Source: a bacterium (GTDB lineage: Bacteria; JAMCPX01). Taken from it: a stretch of DNA of 10,274 bases. The notes under the pieces were generated by a model, which had not been told where the DNA came from, did no database searches, and saw nothing but the letters and a program-made list of their open reading frames with translations. Shown one piece after another: positions 1 through 5,301 of this stretch. The first letter of the stretch is position 1; each line of letters starts with the position of its first letter. The stretch spans positions 1 through 10,274 of the forward strand of contig JAJYJX010000086.1 in the NCBI GenBank assembly GCA_021789095.1. The letters are read 5' to 3'. The translations under genes and the position numbers were made by a program.

Positions 1-186
1 CATGTCATGCCTCCTTATAAATATCCCTATAGATGCCTTGGTCATGAAAAGTACAGCAATGCCCGCGATAGAAACGACAGACTGCCATGCTGTGCCTCGT
101 GAAACAAACAGGCCGATCAGGCACGACGTAATCAATATGCCCCACGAACCATACTCTTTAGGAAAAGGTACATCTTTAAATTTCAT
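1..186 (-). CDS. YwiC-like membrane protein, N-terminal part (cut by window edge)
   Basis: The minus strand reads open from an ATG at 186 to the window edge, giving 62 residues with no stop. The N-terminus has a P-K-E-Y-G-S-W motif at residues 9-15, followed by two hydrophobic stretches (about 16-29 and 36-49). This is the layout of the YwiC-like family, whose members start with P-K/R-E-H-G-A-W and then several membrane helices. The family is an integral inner-membrane protein of unknown function. The SD site is weak (ACAGG just upstream). The gene diverges from the operon starting at 312, with 125 bases between. The plus-strand frame over the same bases looks like a shadow: it has no family resemblance, while this frame gives a clean membrane protein. 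The family call rests on the N-terminal motif alone, because the rest of the gene is outside the window. Confidence 0.65.
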   Translation of the reverse strand, partial: MKFKDVPFPKEYGSWGILITSCLIGLFVSRGTAWQSVVSIAGIAVLFMTKASIGIFIRRHDM

Positions 187-311
187 GCCTGTAATCTAAC
201 CGTCTGCTTAAGAAATGTGTATGAGATAGATCATAAAAGTCAAATTTCAGGGATCTTCAAATTGTTGACTTAACATAAATTTATAGAATAACAATAGGGA
301 AAGGAGGGGTT
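187..311. promoter_or_regulatory. Divergent intergenic region with candidate promoter
   Basis: This 125-base A+T-rich gap separates the YwiC-like gene (minus) from the operon starting at 312 (plus). A plus-strand TTGACT lies at 265-270 and a TAGAAT at 284-289. The 13-base spacing between them is too short for sigma-70. The overlapping TTGTTG at 262-267 gives 16 bases but is a poor -35. On the minus strand another TTGACT is the complement of 238-243. Both strands therefore carry a -35-like hexamer, but no single promoter is convincing. The plus-strand gene has a strong SD (AAGGAGGGG, 301-309). Confidence 0.3.
238..270. repeat. Imperfect inverted repeat between divergent genes
   Basis: AGTCAA at 238-243 followed by ATTT is mirrored by AAATTG plus TTGACT ending at 270. 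The outer six bases match exactly, and the inner part matches if two bases are left unpaired. The arms coincide with the -35-like TTGACT hexamers of both strands, so the site could be a regulator binding site acting on both genes, or only two back-to-back promoter elements. No known operator is recognised. Confidence 0.35.
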
Positions 312-878
312 ATGGCACAGGTAAAAGGTGTTGCAATCCTCGGATTCATAAAGTTTATAAAAAAGTATATGAAGGACGCATTGCCGAAAATCATTGCTGC
401 TATGCCGCCGGAAACAAGGAAGTACATGGACGAACACATTGTTCTCACAAGATGGTATCCTTACAAGCTGTACACCGACCTGCTAAAAGCACTTGATAAC
501 ATCGCAGGTACAGGGGATCTGTCCTACTGCGTGGAACAGGGCAGGCTTTCGGCAAAGCATGACCTCTCTACGGTGTATAAGATTTTCCTGGAGTCGGTAA
601 GTATAAATACCATCATGACAAGGTCAATGAGCATGTGGAGCAGCTATTATGATACAGGAAGGGTGGATTTTAACCTTCCCTCAGACAATGAACTCATTTA
701 CACAATAAATGAATTTCCGGATATAGACATAGCCCACGTTAAAAATGTGCAGGGATGGTTTGAACAATTTATGAGTATGAGTGGGTTCAAAGACGTAAAG
801 TCCGAGATCGCAAAATGCCAGTGCTACGGAGATCCCGTAACTGAAATGAAGTTTAAATTTAAACAAAAGACGGCATAA
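312..878 (+). CDS. Uncharacterised protein, first of a tandem pair (V4R/DUF2378-like layout)
   Basis: A 188-residue soluble protein with no signal peptide or membrane segment. I do not recognise the family with certainty. Visible landmarks are W-Y-P-Y near residue 48, a GDLSYC-EQGRLSAKHDLS block at about 68-86, M-W-S-S-Y-Y-D at 108-114, Q-G-W-F-E-Q-F near 147, and a C-terminal K-C-Q-C-Y-G-D-P with Cys169 and Cys171. The order (helical N-terminus, G-x-L-x-x-C-x-x-x-G-R region, W-x-x-Y-x-x-G strand, late G-W and a Cys-rich end) recalls V4R/heme-NO-binding-like small-ligand domains and the myxobacterial DUF2378 (TIGR02265) group. That is a pattern impression only. The start is the ATG at 312 behind a strong SD (AAGGAGGGG). 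The next gene is a paralogue, about 66% identical by hand count without gaps. It heads an operon that continues into the deoxyhypusine-synthase-like genes, so a regulatory or sensory role there is possible but unproven. Confidence 0.8.
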   Translation: MAQVKGVAILGFIKFIKKYMKDALPKIIAAMPPETRKYMDEHIVLTRWYPYKLYTDLLKALDNIAGTGDLSYCVEQGRLSAKHDLSTVYKIFLESVSINTIMTRSMSMWSSYYDTGRVDFNLPSDNELIYTINEFPDIDIAHVKNVQGWFEQFMSMSGFKDVKSEIAKCQCYGDPVTEMKFKFKQKTA

Positions 879-909
879 ATAATATGACTCCATATAAAAT
901 GGTTAAGGT

Positions 910-1479
910 ATGGCACAGGTAAAAGGTGTTGCAATCCTCGGATTAATAAAGTTTATAAAAAAGGACATGAAAGATGTCCTCCCGAAGGTCATAAGCTCAC
1001 TGCCCCCTGAGACACGGAAGTACATGGATGAGCACATTCTCCTTACCGCATGGTACCCGTATAAACTTTACATAGATTTGCTGAAGACGCTGGATAAGAT
1101 TGCAGGAAATGGTGATCTGTCCTTTTGCTTGGAACAGGGCAGGCTTGCGGCAGAACACGACCTCTCAACAATATACAAGACTTTCCTGAGCTTTGTTGAG
1201 CCGAAATTGCTGGTTACAAGGGCCATGAGTGTCTGGAGCAGCTACTTTGACAGCGGAAAGGCGGAAGTTAATATAATCTCCAATGCCGAGGCTGTGGTTA
1301 CAATAAAGGATTTTCCTGATATTGACCTGTCGCATATCAAAAATATACAGGGATGGCTTGAACAATTCATGAGCATGTGTAATTTTAAAAATGTAAGATC
1401 TGAAATTACAAAATGTCAGTGTTATGGGGATCCACTGACTGATTTGCGGTTTACATTCGTTTACAAGGAGGATAAATGA
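910..1479 (+). CDS. Uncharacterised protein, second of the tandem pair
   Basis: A 189-residue paralogue of the preceding gene. The length and all landmarks are kept: W-Y-P-Y near 48, GDLSFC-EQGRLAAEHDLS at 68-86, V-W-S-S-Y-F-D at 108-114, Q-G-W-L-E-Q-F, and K-C-Q-C-Y-G-D-P. Cys73, Cys169 and Cys171 are shared by both copies, which makes them candidates for metal, cofactor or disulfide roles. Divergence is concentrated in residues 91-100 and 111-130, as expected if the two copies bind different ligands or partners. The SD is weaker (AAGG at 905-908), 31 bases after the first copy. The stop overlaps the next start as ATGA, so translation of the deoxyhypusine-synthase-like gene is probably coupled to this one. 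Function is unknown. The first 54 bases are almost identical to those of the first copy. Confidence 0.8.
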   Translation: MAQVKGVAILGLIKFIKKDMKDVLPKVISSLPPETRKYMDEHILLTAWYPYKLYIDLLKTLDKIAGNGDLSFCLEQGRLAAEHDLSTIYKTFLSFVEPKLLVTRAMSVWSSYFDSGKAEVNIISNAEAVVTIKDFPDIDLSHIKNIQGWLEQFMSMCNFKNVRSEITKCQCYGDPLTDLRFTFVYKEDK

Positions 1480-2519
1480 AGGTTCCCGGTAAAAATGAAC
1501 TATTATCGGAGAAGGTGAAATATCTCGACCTGGAAAAGATAAGAACCATAAGGGATTTGCTGATCGCCTTTCAGCATACATCCATACAGAGCAGAAACCT
1601 TGGCAAAGCACTGAGTATATACGAAAGGATGCTGTCGGACCAGGCCAGGCCAACTATATTCATGGGACTCGCAGGCCCGATGGTCCCGGGCGGCATGCGC
1701 AAGGTCATAAGGGACATGATTGAGCACGGCCTGATAGACGTGCTGGTTTCAACAGGTGCAAACCTCTACCAGGACTTTTATGTGGGCCGCGGGTTCAGCC
1801 ATTACATAGGTTCACCGAACATGGATGACCTTTTGCTGAGGAAGTACTTCATTGACAGGATATACGATACGCTTGTTGACGAGGAGAAGTTCAGGGAAAC
1901 CGATGATGCCATAGGCAGGATCGGGGACAGACTTGAAAAAAAGGAATATTCCAGCAGGGAATTTCTCGAGATACTCGGCAAGAATATATCGGACAAGAAC
2001 TCTATACTGTACACCGCAGCAAAAAAGCATGTACCGGTATTCTGCCCTGCGCTGAACGACAGCTCAATCGGTATAGGGTTAACAAAGCATTACAGCAAGG
2101 GCAAAGACAGGATCATAATAAACCCGATAAGGGATAATTACGAGCTTGCCCAGATAAAAATGCAGTCAAAGAGTGCGGGGGTTATCTACATAGGCGGAGG
2201 TACGCCCAAAAACTATATACAGCAGATGGAGGTCATATCCGAGATACTTGGTGCCGATGAGAATGGCTACAGGTACGCAATACAGATTACAACCGATACC
2301 CCGCAATGGGGAGGGTTGAGCGGCTGCACATTCGAGGAGGCCCAGTCCTGGGGCAAGATACACAAAGAGGCGGACAAAATACAGGTTACCATAGAATCAA
2401 CAGTCGGTATGCCCCTGCTTGTCGGTGCGGTCTTGCAGGGCCGCAGCTTCAGAAAGAGAAAACCGCTGAACATGAGATGGAATAACGATAAACTCGAAGG
2501 ACTTAAGAAAGGAAAGTAA
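1476..2519 (+). CDS. Deoxyhypusine-synthase-family protein (possible homospermidine-type synthase)
   Basis: A 347-residue protein of the deoxyhypusine synthase (DHS) family, NAD-dependent enzymes that transfer an aminobutyl group. Evidence: the G-L-A-G-P-M-V-P-G-G-M-R motif (residues 64-75), S-T-G-A-N-L-Y-Q-D near 92, C-P-A-L-N-D-S-S-I-G near 190, I-G-G-G-T-P-K-N (G240-N246), and S-W-G-K-I with Lys294. Lys294 matches the catalytic Lys329 of human DHS, which forms the enzyme-butylimine intermediate. At the human His288 position there is Asn246, and at Asp316 a Leu, both spermidine-contacting residues. Bacteria lack eIF5A, and bacterial members are often named homospermidine biosynthesis protein or, in some annotations, 1,9-bis(guanidino)-5-aza-nonane synthase. 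A polyamine product is therefore the likeliest role, with the exact substrate unknown. The SD is AAGGAGGA (1465-1472), and the start overlaps the previous stop by four bases. It acts in the cytoplasm, probably as an oligomer. Confidence 0.88.
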   Translation: MKVPGKNELLSEKVKYLDLEKIRTIRDLLIAFQHTSIQSRNLGKALSIYERMLSDQARPTIFMGLAGPMVPGGMRKVIRDMIEHGLIDVLVSTGANLYQDFYVGRGFSHYIGSPNMDDLLLRKYFIDRIYDTLVDEEKFRETDDAIGRIGDRLEKKEYSSREFLEILGKNISDKNSILYTAAKKHVPVFCPALNDSSIGIGLTKHYSKGKDRIIINPIRDNYELAQIKMQSKSAGVIYIGGGTPKNYIQQMEVISEILGADENGYRYAIQITTDTPQWGGLSGCTFEEAQSWGKIHKEADKIQVTIESTVGMPLLVGAVLQGRSFRKRKPLNMRWNNDKLEGLKKGK

Positions 2520-2522
2520 CAC

Positions 2523-3467
2523 ATGATGATAGAGCCGATAGATCTGAAAAGAGTAAAAACCAGTTCAATAAAAACACGCAAAAATAAGGTTAAAATAAAT
2601 GACTTTGCTCTTCCTTACAAAACAGGCTCATCCGTGAAACAGTTCTTGGCCGGTCTGCCCAAAATACTTAAGGCAGAAGATCTTTTAGCATCGGCAAATG
2701 CAATTGTGACGGCAAAAAGGAACAACAAACAATGCATACTCGCAATGGGTGACAGCGTGATAAAGGTTGGGCTTTCACCGCTTGTCATACAGCTGATGGA
2801 GAAAAAGGTCATTACCGCGATAGCCATGCAGGGCGCGGGCGTCATACACGACACGGAGATAGCCCTTATAGGCGAGACCTCGGAAGATGTAGCCGTTACG
2901 ATAAAGGACGGCAGTTTCGGTATGGCCGAAGAAACAGGTTCCATCCTCAACGATGCTATCAAGGCCGGTGCAGATAAAGGTATGGGGCTTGGCGAAGCAG
3001 CAGGGAAAGTGCTCTCGGAGATCAACGCCCCGCGCAGGGATATGAGTATAACGTACAATGCCTACAAGCTCGGTATACCGCTTACAGTACATGTTGCGTA
3101 CGGCACCGATATTATACACATGCATCCGAAAGCCGATGGTGCGGCAATAGGAAAAGCCACAGAGATAGACTTCAGAAAATTTGCAGCTATTGTATCCATG
3201 CTTGAGAACGGTGTTATTATAAACATAGGTTCGGCCGTAATTCTTCCGGAGGTATTTTTGAAGGCACTCTCAGTCGCAAGAAATATCGGATACGATGCGA
3301 AAAATTTTACAGCCATAAATATGGATATGATCCAGCATTACAGGCCCCTTGAGAATGTTGTGAAGAGACCGACCAAGACCGGTGGACAGGGATTCGCAAT
3401 CACCGGGCACCATGAGATCATGTTCCCCCTGCTTACTGCATGGGTACTTGAGTCATTAGAGTCATAG
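2523..3467 (+). CDS. Distant deoxyhypusine-synthase-like protein lacking the S-W-G-K lysine motif
   Basis: A 314-residue cytoplasmic protein without clear family assignment. Residues 72-122 resemble the NAD-binding half of DHS: M-G-D-S-V-I-K-V-G-L-S (75-85) aligns with the G-P-M-V-P-G-G-M-R region of the upstream protein. The stretch after it, A-M-Q-G-A-G-V-I-H-D-T-E, aligns with S-T-G-A-N-L-Y-Q-D, including the Asp. Further motifs are G-T-D-I-I-H-M-H-P (His199, His201) and, near the end, G-G-Q-G-F-A-I-T-G-H-H-E (287-298). I see no S-W-G-K segment, so the canonical lysine chemistry is probably absent. The start follows the upstream stop by three bases, with SD GGAAAG (2511-2516). An ATG directly after the first (2526) is an alternative. 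The next gene abuts as TAGATG. It could be a regulatory subunit for its neighbour or a separate enzyme using the same fold. The fold call is by eye and tentative. Confidence 0.75.
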   Translation: MMIEPIDLKRVKTSSIKTRKNKVKINDFALPYKTGSSVKQFLAGLPKILKAEDLLASANAIVTAKRNNKQCILAMGDSVIKVGLSPLVIQLMEKKVITAIAMQGAGVIHDTEIALIGETSEDVAVTIKDGSFGMAEETGSILNDAIKAGADKGMGLGEAAGKVLSEINAPRRDMSITYNAYKLGIPLTVHVAYGTDIIHMHPKADGAAIGKATEIDFRKFAAIVSMLENGVIINIGSAVILPEVFLKALSVARNIGYDAKNFTAINMDMIQHYRPLENVVKRPTKTGGQGFAITGHHEIMFPLLTAWVLESLES

Positions 3468-4367
3468 ATGAAGATAGGTATTACCGGCGTAACAAGCCTG
3501 CTCGGATCCCACCTTGCAAAAGCACTGGTCAACTCCGGACACGAGGTCCATGGTATCGCAAGGTCTAAAAAAGCATCCATCGAACCTATAATGCACAATA
3601 AGCTTTTCAAATTTTTCCCCGGTGACGTCACAAAGTTCGAGGACATGGAACATCCTCTCAAAGACGTCGACTACGTATTCCATCTCGCAAGTGTATCATC
3701 GGAGAGAAAAGCAATGGAGGAACCCCTGGGATGCTTTAAGGTAAATGTACTCGGTACGGTAAATGTACTTGAAATGATCAGAAGGGCAAAGCTGAAAAAG
3801 ATCGTCTTTTCATCTTCCGGTGCTGTTTACAAGAATCCGGACAACGCACAGGAAAACGATCCTGTTCCATCCAGCGGTTATTATGGTTTCACAAAATGGA
3901 ATGCGGAGAACATAATAAGGCTTTACAGGGAAAAATTCTCCGTATCATACACGATACTCAGATTATCAAGGCTGTACGGTCCATTCATGGAACGCAATCC
4001 CGTGTTTGATATGGCTTACGGCATCATACATAAAAACAGCGTGAAGCTTTACGACAGTGCTGGTTCCCTGTACGATTTTCTGTTTGTCGAGGACGCAGTA
4101 CATGCGCTTGTTACTTCATTAAATACGAACTGGGACAATGAGGTTATAAATATAAGCTCCGGCACAGGAACAAAGATTTCTGGGCTTTTCGACATTTTCA
4201 AGCTTGTTTCAGGAAAACAGGACATACCTCTTGAAATCTTGAAACACAATGACCAGATTGATATATTATCGAACAAAAAAGCTTTATCTCTTGGATGGAA
4301 GCCGTTTGTTTGTATAAAAGAAGGAGTAGAGAAAACTTATAAATGGTTTCTTGGTAACAAACGGTAG
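3468..4367 (+). CDS. NAD-dependent epimerase/dehydratase (extended SDR family)
   Basis: A 299-residue protein of normal length for nucleotide-sugar epimerases and related extended short-chain dehydrogenases. The N-terminal Rossmann motif reads T-G-V-T-S-L-L-G, with Ser in place of the middle glycine of the usual TGxxGxxG. D-V-D-Y-V-F-H-L-A follows at about 66-74, then N-V-L-G-T-V-N-V-L, then F-S-S-S-G-A-V-Y. The active site is Tyr139-x-x-x-Lys143 (YGFTK), and R-L-S-R-L-Y-G-P comes after it. This is typical of UDP-glucose 4-epimerase-like proteins, but the sugar substrate cannot be read from sequence. The start abuts the preceding stop (TAGATG), so it is probably translated by coupling with the DHS-like pair. 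That is an unusual neighbour for a sugar epimerase and may mean a different carbonyl or alcohol substrate. A 6-bp inverted repeat (4358-4363 with 4376-4381) overlaps the stop codon but has no strong T-run. Confidence 0.85.
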   Translation: MKIGITGVTSLLGSHLAKALVNSGHEVHGIARSKKASIEPIMHNKLFKFFPGDVTKFEDMEHPLKDVDYVFHLASVSSERKAMEEPLGCFKVNVLGTVNVLEMIRRAKLKKIVFSSSGAVYKNPDNAQENDPVPSSGYYGFTKWNAENIIRLYREKFSVSYTILRLSRLYGPFMERNPVFDMAYGIIHKNSVKLYDSAGSLYDFLFVEDAVHALVTSLNTNWDNEVINISSGTGTKISGLFDIFKLVSGKQDIPLEILKHNDQIDILSNKKALSLGWKPFVCIKEGVEKTYKWFLGNKR

Positions 4368-4404
4368 GTATCTTTCGTTTGCTGAATGAAAATTAACAAA
4401 TTGA

Positions 4405-4417
4405 CCGCATTGTGCGG
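4405..4417 (+). other. Small hairpin immediately upstream of the thioredoxin SD site
   Basis: CCGCA (4405-4409), a three-base loop TTG, and TGCGG (4413-4417) form a perfect 5-bp stem. It ends one base before the AGGAGG SD (4419-4424) of the thioredoxin gene. It is too short and lacks the T-run for a terminator. It may stabilise the 5' end of the mRNA or affect ribosome access, or be chance. Confidence 0.3.
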
Positions 4418-4432
4418 CAGGAGGACTTAGCT

Positions 4433-4765
4433 ATGGGTGGGACAATGTATACGGTAACAGTAACAGATAACAATTTTGAACAGGAAGTATTGAAATCCGA
4501 AAAACCTGTTCTGGTAGACTTCTGGGCAGACTGGTGTATGCCCTGCAAGATGATGGAACCAACGTTTAAATCCTTGTCTGAACAGTACAACAGTAAGATC
4601 AAATTCGGGAAACTGAACACCGATGAAAATCCGCGTATACCTACACAGTATAACATAATGGGTATACCTACGGTTATCCTTTTTAAGGATGGAAAGGTCA
4701 TCGATCAAATAGTTGGTGCAGTGCCGAAATCAAACCTGGAAAAGATGTTTAGCAAGGTGTTGTAA
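4433..4765 (+). CDS. trxA: Thioredoxin with WCMPC active site
   Basis: A 110-residue single-domain thioredoxin that reduces protein disulfides in the cytoplasm. The fold markers are complete: V-L-V-D-F-W-A-D-W before the active site, Cys35-Met-Pro-Cys38, and the cis-proline loop M-G-I-P-T-V-I around residue 80, with F-K-D-G-K after it. Canonical thioredoxins have WCGPC, and Met in place of Gly is unusual and should shift redox potential or partner choice. The start chosen is the ATG at 4433, eight bases behind a strong AGGAGG. An in-frame GTG at 4412 would add seven residues, but it lies upstream of this SD and has none of its own. It is the first gene of the redox cassette. Sixty-five bases separate it from the epimerase gene, so it may have its own transcript. 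Confidence 0.92.
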   Translation: MGGTMYTVTVTDNNFEQEVLKSEKPVLVDFWADWCMPCKMMEPTFKSLSEQYNSKIKFGKLNTDENPRIPTQYNIMGIPTVILFKDGKVIDQIVGAVPKSNLEKMFSKVL

Positions 4766-4917
4766 ACAGTACCTGTGCAACCGCAGGCGAATATATAAGG
4801 ATAAAGCCAAAACCAAAAAGTCGAATATGTCAAAATCACTGCAACAGGGCTTAAAATCCTTACAAAGGCTAACTTTAAACTTCTGACTATAAAATATAAT
4901 ATGGTACGTGGCGAAAT
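4766..4917 (+). promoter_or_regulatory. Intergenic region between the two thioredoxins, with a hairpin
   Basis: This gap is 152 bases and A+T-rich. Near its start CCTGTG (4772-4777) can pair with CGCAGG (4782-4787) around a four-base loop, with one G-T pair. No T-run follows, so it is at best a weak terminator or an mRNA-processing hairpin. The far end carries the promoter described separately. I see no small gene or RNA family in it. Confidence 0.3.
4874..4900 (+). promoter_or_regulatory. Candidate sigma-70 promoter for the second thioredoxin and reductase genes
   Basis: A perfect TATAAT lies at 4895-4900, with TTTAAA at 4874-4879 as a -35 matching four of six bases at 15-base spacing. Transcription would begin near 4907, leaving a leader of only about ten bases before the ATG at 4918. 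That fits the absence of a clear SD there. In such A+T-rich sequence a perfect -10 can arise by chance, and the short spacing weakens the call. Confidence 0.45.
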
Positions 4918-5301
4918 ATGGTAAAGATTGAAACAGTAAAAGAAAAAAACATGGAAGCCGGTTCTGCTTTACTGGCGGACATCACCTGTGAAGAATTTTA
5001 CAACCTCGTGTTAAAGTCGGGCAAGCCTGTGATTGTAGACTTCTGGGCTGATTGGTGTGCATCCTGTCACACAATAAAACCTTTACTGGAGAAACTCGCA
5101 GGGAAATATAAAAACAAGATAGCCTTCTACCGTATAAATGCTGATACCTGCCCTACTATACTATCTGCATACCAGATATCGAGCATCCCAACTCTTGTCA
5201 TATACTACCAGGGCAACTCTGTTGAAAGAATTGTCGGGGCCGGTAAAGAATCAGAATATGAAAGGTTCATAGAAAATGCTCTTATCAGACTTAACAATTG
5301 A
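4918..5301 (+). CDS. Thioredoxin-like protein with WCASC active site
   Basis: A 127-residue thioredoxin-fold protein. I-V-D-F-W-A-D-W precedes Cys47-Ala-Ser-Cys50, and the cis-proline loop is S-S-I-P-T-L-V near residue 92. The active site lacks the proline of classical thioredoxins and resembles the C-terminal thioredoxin domain of DsbD (C-x-A-C), so a role as an electron relay rather than a general reductase is plausible. It has about 12 more N-terminal residues than the neighbouring thioredoxin. No signal peptide is visible, so it is probably cytoplasmic. The ATG at 4918 has only a weak GTGGCG behind it. The ATG at 4951 is the alternative start and would remove 11 residues without harming the fold. 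The thioredoxin reductase gene begins within its last 26 bases, so the two are co-transcribed and probably work together. Confidence 0.9.
   Translation: MVKIETVKEKNMEAGSALLADITCEEFYNLVLKSGKPVIVDFWADWCASCHTIKPLLEKLAGKYKNKIAFYRINADTCPTILSAYQISSIPTLVIYYQGNSVERIVGAGKESEYERFIENALIRLNN

Noticed and set aside
2-199. Plus-strand open frame of 65 codons
   Set aside because: The opposite strand carries a family-like membrane protein N-terminus (P-K-E-Y-G-S-W). The plus frame has no SD and no recognisable features.
681-893. Minus-strand frame within the first tandem gene
   Set aside because: Antisense shadow of a gene whose paralogue confirms the plus-strand reading.
4412-4432. GTG start seven codons upstream for the WCMPC thioredoxin
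   Set aside because: It lies in the hairpin and ahead of the strong AGGAGG that is well spaced for the ATG at 4433. It has no SD of its own.
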